From Crotalaria pallida (taxonomy: Eukaryota > Streptophyta > Magnoliopsida > Fabales > Fabaceae): DNA of 64,000 nucleotides. Shown here piece by piece: positions 22,314 through 35,600 of this stretch (the first letter of the stretch is position 1; every line of letters starts with the position of its first letter). The translations under genes were made by a program, and so were the position numbers. The stretch lies in assembly GCA_037953625.1 (NCBI GenBank), contig CM075654.1:49669001-49733000 (forward strand), written 5' to 3'. The notes under the pieces were generated by a model. That model searched no databases and had not been told where the DNA came from. It saw nothing but the letters and a program-made list of their open reading frames with translations.

Positions 22314-23414
22314 ATGGCTGGTAGGCGAGTCGAAAATGACGGGATCCGTGCTATTCTGGAACATCTGGTACAGATGCAACAGGATCAGGCTGCTAACATA
22401 GCGCAAGTGCATCATAACCAGGGGGAGAACATAGCAGCAGCAGCTGCAGCAGCAGCAACGGCCGCAGCAGCCGCAATGGTTCCTCAACCCCCAGCTCCAG
22501 TTGCAATCGACTGGTTGGCACGGTTCAGAAAGAATGATCCGGTTAAGTTCGAAGGAGGGTTCAATCCCGATGGAGCACAGCTTTGGTTGCAGGAGATTGA
22601 AAAGATCTTGAACACCATGGCACCACCGGAGGAACAGAAGGTTCTGCTAGCACAGTACATGCTGACTAGTGAAGCGGAACACTGGTGGCAACAAATGCGG
22701 AGGGGTTTAGAGGCGGACAATCAGGCGATCACATGGGATTTGTTCAAGAATCGTTTCCTGGGCAAATACTTTCCTGAAGATGTTCGTAGAGAGAAGGAGA
22801 TAACTTTTCTGCAGCTCGTGCAAGGGAACATGAGCGTTGGGGAGTATGCTGCTAGGTTTGAGGACTTGATCCGATATGCAGGGACTTATAGGGATGCTGA
22901 TGAAAGGACCAAGTGCATCAAGTTCGAGACCGGACTTCGTTCTGAAATCAAGATGGCTTTTGAGTATCAGAACATCGCCAACCTGTCTCAATTGATCAAT
23001 ATGACTAGTACTTATGAAAAGAGTCGGAAACAACGGGCAGCTGAGAAAAGAGACAAGAATGTTCAGAAGGCTGGAGGTCCTAGTAGGGGCAGGAGTTCGG
23101 TGCAGTGACCAGGTCCTTACTCCCAGCCTAGAATAGGCCAAGTAGTGAGTACCTTTGGTCCTATTCCGACTTGTCAGCACTGTGGCAGGATGCATAGGGG
23201 AATGTGTTGGACATTGGGTCGAAAGGAGGGGTTATGCTTTCACTATGGACAACTCGGACATTTTGCTTCAAATTGTCCTAAGAACACAATGAAGAAAGAG
23301 ATTAATGCTGCTAAGGTACAGAAGGCCCGTGGTGGTCCATCATTGCAGAAGGGGAAATTATTTACCGTCGAGGGTGACGAGGTGGACCCGGCTGATATGG
23401 TCGCAGGTAACTAA
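22314..23414 (+). pseudogene. gag: Gypsy gag with one stop
   Basis: The frame begins ATGGCTGGTAGG and holds an alanine run (residues about 42-54), a retrotransposon gag core (KFEGGFNPDGAQLWLQEIEK, WWQQMRRG, GKYFPEDVR, VGEYAARFEDL) and a C-terminal zinc-knuckle region. Gag forms the virus-like particle in which the element is copied. A TGA at 23106-23108 interrupts the frame, which then continues open to 23414; CGA to TGA is the simplest explanation. The expected CCHC knuckle reads CFHYGQLGHFASNC: the second Cys is Tyr, which should impair zinc binding. The frame stops after DMVAGN, just where protease would begin in relatives. Confidence 0.88.
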
Positions 23415-24487
23415 TGTTTGACAAGTCCATGCGTAATGCTTTTAAGTTCGATCATTGTGGAGTTAGTTTTCCCTTCTGTTAGCTAAATGGTGAGTTAGTG
23501 GTGTTTTAGAGTCGAAGTGTTTAAAACATATTGCATATCTGCCTTCCCAAATTCAAATCTTGTTCTTATAGAGAACGTATGAAAGACCTTATAAGGAATT
23601 CTTCAATTTGAGAATTCTTGTATCAAGTAACCAATATTATGTTGTGATGTTGTTATTTGATGTAATGTAAGGTTAGAATTGATCACTCTAATCCTTGCAT
23701 TTGTTAAATGATGACATTACAGATAGAACCCGACAGTGATGTGTTGTTGGTAGATGTGAGGATGGGATTGATCACCTCAATTCTTGCATCTATCAATAAA
23801 TGCTATCATTGTAACCTTTAAAGTGAAAGTAGACAACCAAAGAAGTGACTTCCAAGGAAAATAATTCTTGTATGTGAAGCCAACCTTACCCCGAAACATT
23901 CGTTCGAAAGCTTCGCATAGAGTTAGAGAGTAGATAGAAAATAGTTCTAAAGAAAGGAAGTCTTGGTGTATGCTACTTGTTCCAAAGTAGTATAGCTAAG
24001 TGCTAATCCCTTGGATGAGTTAAGAGAACTCTCCAGAAATTATTCTTAGACATCATATCAACTAAACCGATCTTGAGCAATTTGACATTTGCTTCGAATC
24101 TTTTCCAGGATCTTAGATAACCCTTCATAAGAATAGCCGGTATTTGCCAAAGACTTGTAAAATCCCTGCATTAATACCAAACAATCTTGATAATTGACCC
24201 AGCCAACGGCAAGTGTCGTACCCTTCACCTTTGGTAGTTGGGTAAATCTTGGAACTGATATGGACTCCTTCCTTCCATATCTTTTAGCATGAGATGAAAG
24301 CGGGTATTTCGACACTAAGTGGGGGAGTATCTCTTAACCTAAGTCAAGTTCGGGCGAATCGAGAAGTGACAGAAGGAAGAGAAGGGAAGTAAAGACGGAC
24401 ATCATGAACTCTAATAATGGGATTATTCTCCAATTAAAGGAATTGAACGAAATTTCGGGGACGAAATTCCAATAAGTGGGGGAGAAT
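23415..24487 (+). other. Non-coding internal region replacing pol
   Basis: About 1.07 kb between gag and the 3' LTR where pol should be. I see no protease, RT or integrase motif in any frame. The last 150 bp (ACGAAATTTCGGGGACGAAA, then AAGTGGGGGAGAAT) is the normal pre-LTR sequence of chromoviruses. It contains two similar segments (GTGATGTTGTT...ATTGATCAC at about 23646 and 23735). Confidence 0.7.
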
Positions 24488-27400
24488 TGTAACATCCTAA
24501 GTTTTATTTTAAATGAAATAATTATTAAAAACCTAAGAAAAATTGGAATAATGACTTAACGAATTTTGGTAGATAGGTGAGTGGTGATTATAAGTCCTAG
24601 GGGTTGTATAGAAAGCAATTGTGGCTTCGAGCAGAGTTAACTAAGCGAAATCGGGAGTTAAATCGGCGTTTTAGATGTTAGAAATCGACCGAAAAGAGAA
24701 AATTAGAAATTTATTATAGGATGCTAAGAAAATAAATTCCACCGTTGGATATGAAGTTTATGGGGTGAAGAAGCTTGTCTAAAAATTTGGACCCGATCCG
24801 ACGGTTAACGAAAAAGATACGGCGAATCGAAGGTTGAAGACCCTGTTTCTCGCCCAGGCGCACCAGCCATGCGCCCAGGCGGGTGCATTGTTCATACGTG
24901 CACCAGACAGTGAAAAACCCGCCCAGGCGAGGCACCAATTCGCCCAGGTGAGCGGAAATGCGCACCAGCCCCACCAATTCGCGTTTTGGCGCGCCAGATC
25001 CCCCCACCACAAGCACCAGCCCCACGCACCAGCAGCACGAGCTGGTGCAGTTCTCGCGCCCAGGCGCGCGCGCGCAGCAGCACTAGATCTGGTGCGTTGG
25101 TTGAGAAACTTGGGGCCAAAGTTCTAATCTCAGCCACACGATGGTGGCTGACCCCAAAACTGATTTTATGGCACCAAAAGCACTTCATTCTCTCATGCTT
25201 CATCATCAACCTCAACTTATCACCTTCATCATTTCCCTTAAGCTCCAAGAGCACACCCATCATCTCCTCCACACAAACACTTGATTTTTGGGCACCTAAA
25301 ACCCAAAATCAACAAACACCATCAAGCAAGCTTTATGGAAATGGGTTGAAAAGTTCTTCCCTCTCCTCCCTACACCACACGAATTGTCCTTCTCTTATCC
25401 CTCTTGGATTTCAAGTTCCACCATCACTTGGGGGTAAGTAGAGTCTTATGGCATGATATTAATTCCTTTCCAACTTTCTTTAGCTCATTAAAGTTGTATT
25501 TAATCTCCTCTAGGGCTCAAGCTCTTCTCACTTCAAGTTGATCAAGATCCAAGTTAGAGGCACTCATTCTATCATCAAGACTTGTTTCTATCACCTCCAA
25601 GTTCCCTCCTAATCCTGTGGTTTGGTATCTCCTCGGTGGGCAAACTCAAGCATAGGGCATTTGGAATCTCCTTATTCTTAAGTATTTGAGGTAAGGGGGT
25701 GGATATAGTGAGCTTTGCCTTGTTCTAGGGAGTAGGTTCTAGTTAGTACATAATACTTGTTAGGGTTATGTGTTAGGGGAGAATATTAGATTATACATCC
25801 CTAGGTTACTGAATATGAAATCCTAATTAATTAAATGTGCATGATGATTGGATGTTAAGATTAGGAAAAGGAAACTCAATAATATGAAAATGAATAATTT
25901 GATAAATGAAATTTGGTTAATGATTATATTGAAGTACATGAGGAATTGGGTAATGTGATAATAAAGTTGACATAAATGATTTCCATGATTATTGATTTTA
26001 TTTGTAAAGTTGTGAATTAAATGATAACTTAATTACTGTAGCAATTATATGCATGTGTTGTGAAATAAATTGATATAGGAAGAAAGGGAATGGAAACGAT
26101 TAAATGTCATGAATGTTCATATTTGTATCTAATTGCTAAATGAGTAAAAATATTAAGTATTATCAATTGTGAATAAAGGTCATGGCTTAGGAATTGAACT
26201 TGTGAATATAGGAAATGGAAGTAAAACGATTATGTGGAAATAAAAAGTAAAAGATGATATATGCAAAATTAAAATGAAGGGCGAATCCAAATGTTGGACT
26301 ATAGAAGAGAACACTATCTGGCATGATTGTGATAATTGAGAAAGGAAAAGAATAAGGAAACTACAAGAATGACTAGATGTTGAATGTGTGTTGTTGTACT
26401 TAAATGTATTACAATTAATTGAACAGGAAAGTGAATAATTCTTGGCCTCTGAATTGAGGTGCCGAATATTGAGAATGTGGTTTATGCGTTGGCCTCTGCT
26501 TTGAGGTGACGATTAAAGGAAAGATTTGATAATTGATATAAGGAATGAGTATGGATAAAGAATGAATGGGAAATGTGTGTAAGTGTATTTGTGATTGTAT
26601 GTGCTAAGTTGTTTGTGTAAGATGGTGAAAGTATGATTTGGCCTCTGATGTGGGGTAATGTGAAATGAAAATGAAAGTGTGCGTTGACCTCTGACCTGAG
26701 GGACGCCATATGAACTAAAGCGGTTGGGTGTTGACCTCTGACCTGAGGGACACCGGACGAAATGTGTATTGGTGTGTTGACCTCTGACCTGAGAGACACA
26801 CCGCGAATTAAGTGATTGGAGTGTCGACCTCTGACCTGAGGGACACAGAATGAAATAAAGTGTTGACCTCTGACCTGAGGGACACAGAATGAAATAAAGT
26901 GTTGACCTCTGACCTGAGGGACACAAGATGAATTAAAGTGATTGGGTGTTGACCTCTGACCTGAGGGACACCGGACGAAATGTGTATTGGTGTGTTGACC
27001 TCTGACCTGAGAGACACACCGTGAATTAAGAGATTGAAGTGTTGACCTCTGACCTGAGGGACACAATATAAATTATAATGAATGAGGTGTCGACCTCTGA
27101 CCTGAGGGACACATAATTTAAATAAGGAAAAGAATGTGGGCCTCTGCTTGAGGTGATAAATGTGTTGAGTGAAATTGTACATTGGCCTCTGATTTGAGGT
27201 GATGTACTGAAATGAAATGTGTATGTGAAATGAGTAAAAAGTAAAGGAATGGATGTTGAAATGAATAATGAAAATGGAAATTTGGAATGAACAATGAATA
27301 TGGAAATTATGAAATGTGCATGGTGTGCAATATGTGAAGATATGTTTAATTGCTATTTGTGCTTGACCTAGCGGGTCGTTATGTCTAGTTAGAAACTACC

Positions 27401-27901
27401 TTCTATTTCATGTGCAATGCTCACTCCCTTACATTTTCAGGTACAGAGATTGAGTTGGCACAGCCCCCGGTCGAGCAGGAGTACTTTCCCTTACAGGGAG
27501 AGTAGGGTTATTATGGGATTTGGAGGATATTATGAACTTAAGCCTCTTACACTATTTTGATGTAAAATTTGTTATTTATATTTTAAGTGAGGCTTAGGAT
27601 GTTTTATTTTGACAAAGTTATATGTCTTGGTTATGACACTCAAACTTAGTATTTTCCGCTATTACTCTGATATATTTGGAGCCCATGGGGCCTTGGTATA
27701 ATTTAGAAATATAATCTGAAGCCCTGCTGGCTATTAGTTGTCTATTTGAAAATTGTTTATCACAGGTTAAATTTTGGATTAGTCCGAAAAACAAACAAAA
27801 CTCCGTCCGTTTGACGGAAGATTTTATAAGCTTAAAAAGGAAATTTTAAATTCACTATTTTATATAAGGGTATAATAGGGTAATTAATTGTAGGTGTTAC
27901 A
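24488..27901 (+). repeat. 3' LTR of the gag-only element
   Basis: 3,414 bp, almost identical to 18694-22135. The GC-rich block (24845-25082) is shorter. The ten-unit minisatellite is kept (26684-27113) with the same unit order. Confidence 0.93.
26684..27113. repeat. Ten-unit minisatellite in the 3' LTR
   Basis: Same ten units as in the 5' LTR, here all with CTCTGACC. Unit number and spacing are conserved between the two LTRs, so the array has not changed length since insertion. Confidence 0.9.
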
Positions 27902-27906
27902 GTAAC

Positions 27907-28879
27907 CGGTGAGGTGAATAGAGCTGGTGCGGTGAAGGGTTAAGCCATGATTCAGTGTCTGCTTGAGATAACGAAGGACCCATTTGACATGTTGAAAATG
28001 AAGCTCTGTAGGTTTATGCATAAATTGAGAGAGTTTATTGATGGCAAAGGACATATCTGGACGAGTGAGGTTGAGGTATTGAAGAGCACCCATAATGCTG
28101 CGATAACGAGAGGAATCAGTAGCAGCAGAACCATCATTGAGCATTAGTGTGGCAGTGGAGGATAGTGGAGTAGAAACTGCTTTAGCACCTGCCATTTCAA
28201 ACCGTTCAAGCAAATCCCGTGCATATTTGTGTTGAGAGAGAAATAAGCCTGAGGGAGTAGGAATAATTTCGACACCAAGGAAATAGTGAGGATATCCAAG
28301 ATTCTTGAGTGAAAATTTGGTTGAAAGAGAGTCAATGAAGGATGTGAGGAACTTATCACAATTGCCTGTTAAGAGTAAATCGTCAACATAGACAAGAAAG
28401 TAGGCCACAGTATCACCTTGTTTGTATACAAAGAGGGAGTTGTCACTGCGTGTAGGGTGGAAACCTTGTGTTTGTAAATATCGTTTAAGTTCCTCATGCC
28501 ACGCACGTGGTGCCTGCCTTAAACCATAGATTGCCTTCTTCAATTTACAGGCATAGTTATGATGTTCAGTGTCAATGAATCCAGGAGGCTGAGCCATATA
28601 CACAGTATCATCTAATGTTCCTTGTAAAAAGGCATTGTTGACATCTAACTGATGCAGTGACCAGGACTTGGAGAGGGCAATGCTAAGTATCACCTTTATA
28701 GTTTGCGGTTTAACCACTGGAGCAAAAGTCTCACGAAAGTCTAGACCAGGGCATTGATGAAAGCCTTAGGCTACCAAACGGGCTTTGTGACGCTGAATGG
28801 AACCATTAGGATTGCGTTTGATACGAAAAACCCATTTGCAACCCACCACATTTTGTGTAGGAGAAGGTGGAACTAAAAC
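27907..28879 (-). pseudogene. pol: Copia reverse transcriptase, middle piece of pol
   Basis: Reads from WVLVPPSP at the right through GCKWVFRIKR, ARLVA, FAPVVKPQT, LDVNNAFLQG, the YGLRQAPRAW box, the catalytic LVYVDDLLLTG and LGVEI, to YRSIMGALQYL and HLTGY at the left. It lacks nothing in the catalytic core. A TAA (28766-28768) sits after ARLVA where relatives have K or Q; CAA to TAA would fit. Both ends are cut by inserted elements: on the right the frame continues at NGTW (about 38262), on the left at SDADW (18688). Confidence 0.92.
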
Positions 28880-28884
28880 CCATG

Positions 28885-30546
28885 TGTAGATTCAAAGAGC
28901 TTTTGATGATGTCAAAATAAATGAGCTCGGCCTGTACTCAGAACAGATGCGTCAAACTTAGTTTTGCACAGGCATTCCGCCAAAGGCAAAAGCTCGGAAA
29001 CCAGCTTTTGAAGCTTTAGCTCCGGTTGGGCTCGGCTCTTGATCACGGCCGAAGTTCATCCAAGTTTGCAAGCTTAGTTATTCACTTCAAGAGAGTAGGA
29101 TCGGATGAAAATCAGCTCGGCACAGGCTCAGAAGGCTCTGAATATTGAATTAAGCCACAACATCAGAAAGAACAAATCAGCTCGGATTGAGGACGCACCC
29201 AGAGCAAAGGTCAAAGCTTGGCTCTTCAAGTTTCACGGTTGTCAAGCAAAGTTCGAGGCTCGGCAACACCTTTTTTTTAAGAACAATATCAAGCTTGAAC
29301 AAAGCTCAAGGCTCAGCAGTCTGCGTTCCCTCTTCAGCAACACATCATCTTCAACCTTCAGACTCTGCTCAGTTGTTCCGTACTTTTTATTACCGTTGAG
29401 TCTGGGTAGAAGTTTTAAGTTTTAACTGCAACACTGTAACAAGTTTGAAATTCAAAATGAGTTAAAATCAAAGGTTGGTGAAGGGTCACCATCACTGCTC
29501 TGCTGTCAAATTGTAGCCGTTGAAAACCCCATGGCTTTTCCGTACAACCGTCTTTTTCTCATTTCTGGAAAAACAGAGAAATGCCTTTTTCCGTACGGCT
29601 CTTTCTCTCTCTCTTCTGGAAATCAAAAGAGATTATAAATAGGGGTGTTTTCAACGATTACATAGTAGACTTGTCTGAACAATTTTTTGTTGCAACCCAT
29701 TTTCATTTTCTTTGGAAAAATAGAGCAGAATCAAAAACTCACAGAAAAAGAAAAAGTGCTTTTGAATTTTCACAAGAACTTAGAGAACTTAATCTTTCAA
29801 ATCCAAACTCTAAGTTCAACAAAATTCTTTTCTGTGATTACCCTTCTCAAAATCAACTCACTCTTGAACTTCATACTTTCATACTCATTCGAAGAGTGTT
29901 TCGAATTGGAGCCATTCTCTTTCATTATCTTCTTCACTGTATTTGCTGGAGTGAAAAGCTGGTCTCTGATCGAGAAAGCTTTTCAGTTTGAAAAGGTTCC
30001 AAAGAGGTTCTTTGGTCATCGATTTGTTGTGGGTAGTTTGTCGCGAGTTTGGTACACTCGGCTGACTGGATAGCTTTAGAGTGGTAGTCTCTTGTAAATC
30101 CTTTTGTAACCCAGAAAAATCGATTTTTAGTGAAAGCTCTCTAAAATGTTTATAGAGGGGATTGGACTAGCTCTCAGGGTGAGAGTGAACCAGGATAAAT
30201 CTCGGGTGTTCATTTTATTTCTTTATCGCTTTCTTGTTACAGCATTTGCTTAAGTGTTTTCCGCTGTATTTCGAGCATCCAAGTTTTAATCGTCAGTCTC
30301 GTAGCTCGGCATTGAGTGTAGTTCTCAAAGCTCGGCTTCGAAGCAGCTCAGTTAACCAATTAACCAATCTGTTCATCTAGTTGGTTAATTGTTTAACCCT
30401 GTCTGCTCGGTTATAGCTCGGCTTTTGCTTTCAAACGTGAACAACATTCAGTTAAGTTTTCAATAAATTTAAAAATTGTCATATTAGCTTCAATCTCCTA
30501 TTCACCCCCCCTACTCGATTGTTAGGCCCCTTGTTGGTTTCCAACA
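28885..30546 (+). repeat. 5' LTR of the SIRE-like element
   Basis: TGTAGATTCAAAGAG ... GTTGGTTTCCAACA, 1,662 bp. It contains a TATA-like ATTATAAATAGG at 29633 and the segment GTGAACCAGGATAAATCTCG typical of this family. Open frames inside (29105-29425 and 29581-30073) also occur in the 3' LTR and have no family match. Confidence 0.92.
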
Positions 30547-30548
30547 AG

Positions 30549-30559
30549 TGGTATCAGAG
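30549..30559 (+). promoter_or_regulatory. Primer-binding site of the SIRE-like element
   Basis: TGGTATCAGAG two bases after the 5' LTR, complementary to initiator tRNA-Met. Confidence 0.85.
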
Positions 30560-30615
30560 TTCAGTCGAAAGATCGAGTGTAAAAACTTTTTCGAAAAGAT
30601 CCTTGAGGAAACCGA

Positions 30616-32609
30616 ATGGCTACTAACAATCCCTTCGGAGTTGAAGGCTCTTCCATAAATAGACCACCACTATTCAATGGTGAGGGTTATGCCTATTAGA
30701 AAGCTCGAATGAGAATTTTCATTGAAGCCATAGATATGGAAATTTGGAAATCTATTGAAAACGGGCCATTTGTCCCTAAAAGAAAAATCAATGAAGAAGT
30801 TGTAGAAATCCCATGGGAAAGTTGGGATGATGATGATAAACGAAAAGTATCATTTGATTTAAAAGCCAAAAATATCATCACCTCAGCTTTGTCCTATGAT
30901 GAATTTTTTAGAGTATCTAGTTGCAAATCTGCAAAAGAAATGTGGGATATTCTACAACTTACTCATGAGGGGACAAGTGAGGTCAGACGAGCAAGGCTAA
31001 ACACTCTGATGCATGAATATGAGTTATTCCGAATGCTGCCAAACGAAAATATAAATGATTTGCAGAAGCGGTTTACTCATATCATAAACCATCTAAATGC
31101 TCTTGGCAAAACATTTCAAAATGCCGAGATAACTAACAAAGTCCTTAGATGTCTTAGCAGAGAATGGCAGCCAAAGGTTACTGCCATTATGGAAGCTAAG
31201 GACTTGGACACAATGAGCATAGCCACTTTGTTCGGCAAACTGCAAGAGCATGAGATGGAGCTCGGCAGACTGACCATGCATGAAGAATCTGATAAGAAGA
31301 AAAAGGGAATTTCTCTCAAAGCTACTATAAAGGCAACCAAAGAATCCTCTGAAGATGAGTCCAGCTCGGACATGGATGAGGAAGACTTTGGTCTCATGGT
31401 CAGGAAGTTCAGCAAATTTTTCAAAGGGAAAAAGAACTTCATAAACCGAGCAAGAGATACCAAAAACACTCACCACAAAGGCTCAAGCTCGAAAGACCGA
31501 GTTAGATGCCATGAGTGTGGTGAAGCGGGACACATTAGAACATACTGTCCAAGATTGCAAAAGCAAGGTGGTGAAGAATTGAAGAAGAACAAGGACCACA
31601 AGAAGGAGAGAGCTTACATAGTATGGGATGCACCCAACGACAATACCAACTCAAGCTCCAGTTCAGCCGATGAAGAAGAGAAAGCAATTCTGTGCTTGAT
31701 GGGAAGGAAACTGTGTTCAGAAGCCCAAGCCAAACTAGTCCCGAGCAAGAATCATGCTCGAACTGTGAAAAGGAAGTATCAAGCTCTGTACTCAGAATTG
31801 ATCAAGACCTTCCTGTATATGACTCCTGCTCGGAGTGTGAAGATGAGGAACCATGTTTAAATCTCAGATATGCCGATCAAGAAGACTCATCTAGCTCAGC
31901 ACTTGGCTCAACAATGCAACAATCAAATTTCAAATGCTTAATGGGCAAACACAGCGAGGAAACCTCAGGTAGTCGATCAGTGTCCGAACATAAAAACACC
32001 GAGGTAACCTCGACGTCCGATTCTGATTCTGAATCTGAATTCAATGACACTGATGAATTGTATTCTGCTTATCTTGAAATGCAAATCGAATTCAAGAAGC
32101 TTGCTAAAAATTTCATTAAGTTGAAACAGAATCTTTCAAACTATAAAGAGAAAGTTCTTGAGTTGGAAAATTCAATTGAAACTCTGAAAAGCAGAAACAA
32201 GTCATTGGAAAACACTGTCACTCAATTGAAAAATGAAAATCTTGATTGCTGCACTAAATATGAGAAAGAAATTTCTGAACTAAAATTTAAAAGTGCAACT
32301 GTCGACAAGAGTGATGGTTTGTTTGATAGGCTGTTAGCCGAACAGAGAAACTACTCAAACAAAACTGGACTAGGTTACACTAAGACCAAGAAGAAAACAG
32401 CAAGGAAGCTCGGATATGTCTCAAATTTTCATAACTCGAAAAAGCCGAGCTGCTCTTACTGTGGTCTTCATGGTCATACACCAAATGAATGCAGAATCCG
32501 ACGTTATGGTGTAGCCAAGGGCAATTTTGTTTGGGTAGCTAAAAGGAAAGAACCAACTGCTAACCCCCAGGGACCCAAAATATTTTGGGTACCCGAATCA
32601 AAGAAGTAA
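30616..32609 (+). pseudogene. gag: SIRE-like gag, stop and frameshift
   Basis: The start ATGGCTACTAACAATCCC is followed by LFNGEGYAY, then a TAG at 30697-30699 where the family has Trp (YAYWKARM), and the frame continues. Next come the gag core (WDILQLTHEGTSEVRRARL, LMHEYELFRM), a CCHC knuckle (CHECGEAGHIRTYC at about 31507) and acidic serine-rich sequence. Between about 31690 and 31750 the coding frame shifts: the first frame ends at 31860 while the second runs from about 31692 to 32609. The second holds a coiled-coil-like stretch (YLEMQIEFKKLAKNFIKLKQ on) and a second knuckle (CSYCGLHGHTPNEC). It ends WVPESKK with a TAA just before pol. Gag builds the particle; this copy should not make it. 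Confidence 0.88.
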
Positions 32610-32616
32610 TTTCTTT

Positions 32617-35600
32617 GTGATGCAGGTGTGCTTCCGAGCAAAAGAGAGCAGATGGTACCTTGATAGTGGCTGCTCGAAGCACATGACGGGGAACAAAAAC
32701 TTATTCATTAAACTTTCACATTCAGGTAAGGGCTACGTCACTTATGGTGATAACAACCGAGGTAAAATTTTGGGTGAAGGTAAAATTCGCAATTCTGCCA
32801 ACTTGGTTATCAATAACGTTTTACTTGTAAAAGGGCTAGAACATAATCTTCTGAGTATTAGCCAACTGTGTGATATTGGTAACCATGTTGTTTTTACCTC
32901 TGCTCATTGCATTATTAAAAGTGACGAGGACAACTCTGTCAAATTTGTTGGAAAAAGATATAACAATACTTATTTGGTTGACTTGAATGAAATCACCTCT
33001 TTGGTAACCACATGCATGGTTAGCAAAGATAGTGATACATGGTTATGGCATAGAAGGACAGCTCATATACATGTAAATCAATTAAAGAAACTACAATCAA
33101 GAGACTTAGTGATTGGTTTACCAAAGCTAAATTTTAATATTGAAGGGGTTTGCTCCTCATGCAAGAAGTGCAAACCGACTAAAAAGAAAAACGATTTTAC
33201 GTCTAAGTTGATGGTCTCAACAACTCGACCCCTGGAAATGTTACACATGGACTTGTTTGGACCATCACAAGTCAAAAGCTTTGGTGGCAATCTCTATGCC
33301 TTAGTTATTGTAGATGACTTTTCCAGATTTACCTGGACTCTATTTTTGAAATCAAAAAGTGACACTTTTGAAAACTTTAAAGAGCTTGTCAAGCAACTCC
33401 AAAACCGATCAAACCAAAAAGTAGTTGTAATCCGAACAGACCATGGTGGTGAGTTCGAGAACTACAAATTCGACAAGTTTTGTTCTAAGCTCGGCATATA
33501 ACATCAGTTTTCTGCTCCTCGGACTCCTGAACAAAACGGAGTTGTGGAACGGAAAATTAGAGTTCTTGAAGAGCTAGCCCGAACCATGCTAAATGAATAC
33601 AAGTTGCCACATTATTTCTGGGCCGATGCGGTAAACACAGCTTGCTATGTAATGAACCGCATCCTCATCAGACCAATTTTAAAGAAAACTCCATATGAAC
33701 TTTACAAGGGTAGAAAACCAAAAATTTCTCATTTCCATGCATTTGGTTGCGAAGTTTTCATTTTAAATAATGGAAAAGAGCATCTCGGCAAATTTGATTC
33801 TAAAGCCGATGAGGGAATATTTTTGGGTTATTCTACTCACAGTAAAGCATTTAGAGTTTTTAACAAAAGGACCTCCACTGTGGAAGAGTCCGTACATGTG
33901 GTATTTGATGAGTCTCCTCGGAGAGACAATGTTAGTTGTGCAGATAGAGAGGATCAGCCTATGGCCGAACACGATCCAAGCACAACAACTGAAAGAGCTC
34001 AAAAGGATGAAGCTGCTAAAGACATAGATCAGAGGAACGAGCTTGATTCGAGCAGAGCAAACAAGGACCAGACTGAACTCATTCCGAGCCAACAACACAA
34101 TGATCAGTCCGAACTCAATCCGAGCCAAGCAGAGCATTTTGAGCTCAACCAAGCCTGGAAGAGAGTAAAGGACCATCCGATAGAGAATGTGCTCGGCGAC
34201 ATGTCTAAGGGAGTTTTAACTCGTCGTTCTATTCAGAATTTTTGCAATTTTGTTTCATTTGTCTCTCAAATTGAACCTAATTCGGTTGATCAAGCCATTG
34301 AAGATGAACACTGGGCAATTTCTATGCAAGAGGAACTGAATCAATTCATCAGAAATGATGTATGGGAATTGGTTCCTCGGCCCGATGATCACAGAATAAT
34401 CGGCTTAAAATGGATTTTCAGAAATAAAACAGATGAATTAGGCTTAATTATAAGAAACAAAGCGAGACTAGTTGCTCAAGGCTACAACCAAGAGGAAGGT
34501 ATCGATTATGATGAAACCTTCGCTCCAGTTGTTAGGCTTGAAGCAATCCGAATTTTGCTTGCCTTTGCATCTATTATGAATTTCACCCTTTACCAAATGG
34601 ATGTAAAGAGTTCTTTCTTAAATGGCTTTATAAATGAAGAAGTTTATGTAAAACAACCTCCTGGTTTTGAAAATTTTGAATTCCCAAACCATGTGTATAA
34701 ATTGAAAAAGGCTCTTTATGGTTTGAAACAAGCTCCAAGAGCATGGTATGATCGGTTAAGCTCATTTCTACTTGAAAAGGGGTTTGAAAGAGGAAAGGTT
34801 GATACAACTCTATTCATTTATAAATCCAAAAAGGACATATTATTAGTGAAAGTTTATGTTGATGATATAATTTTCGGTGCTACTAACATGTCTCTTTGCA
34901 AGAAGTTCTCAGAATTAATGCAAGGTGAATTCGAAATGTCAATGATGAGAGAACTCACCTTCTTCCTCGGGCTGCAAGTAAAGCAAGTTGAAGGTGGAAC
35001 CTTTGTACATCAAGGAAAATATTGCAAGGAACTCCTCAAGAAATTCGGGTTGGAAAATTGCAAAGAAGCTGCCACTCCCATGAGCACTTCCAGCTATCTC
35101 GGCAAGGATGAGTCAGGTAAAGCCGTAGATGTAAGCAAATATAGAGGCATGATAGGAAGTCTTTTATATTTGACTGCATCTCAGCCTGATATTATGTTCA
35201 GTGTTTGTTTATGTGCCCGATTTCAAGCTAATCCCAAAGAATCTCATCTTTCGGCGGTTAAAAGAATTTTTAAATATTTAAAAGGAACCATGAACACTGG
35301 TCTATGGTATCCTAGGGATACCAATCTTAGTTTGATTGGATATTCGGATTCAGATTTTGCTGGGTGCAAGCTTGACCGAAAAAGCACAAGCGGAACATGT
35401 CACTTGCTCGGCAGTGCCCTTGTGTCATGGTTTTCTAAAAAGCAAGCTTGCGTTGCCCTGTCAACAGCTGAAGCCGAATACATTGCTGCTGGTAGTTGTT
35501 GTGCTCAAATCCTTTGGATGAAACAACAGCTGTCGGACTTTGGCTTAATCTTAGATCACATTCCTATCAAATGTGACAATACCAGTGCAATCAATCTAAC

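Larger units (their letters stand above)
18694..27901 (+). mobile_element. Gag-only Ty3/gypsy element with 3.4-kb LTRs
   Basis: Inserted into the RNase H region of the outer Copia element with a perfect GTAAC duplication (18689-18693 and 27902-27906). The LTRs (18694-22135 and 24488-27901) make up three quarters of the 9.2-kb element and are about 99 percent alike by eye. The internal part (22136-24487) has a primer-binding site, a gag gene and a polypurine tract (AAGTGGGGGAGAAT before 24488), but no protease, RT, RNase H or integrase. It must therefore have been mobilised by enzymes from another element. The gag style and LTR length suggest a Tekay-like chromovirus. Confidence 0.92.

Noticed and set aside
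24058..24315. Minus-strand frame in the gag-only element as a captured gene
   Set aside because: No recognisable domain, and no second exon or conserved motif. Kept as part of the non-coding internal region.
29105..30073. Small genes in the SIRE LTR (also 36811-37779)
   Set aside because: Same frames in both LTRs, no domain, and they lie in U3/R leader sequence.
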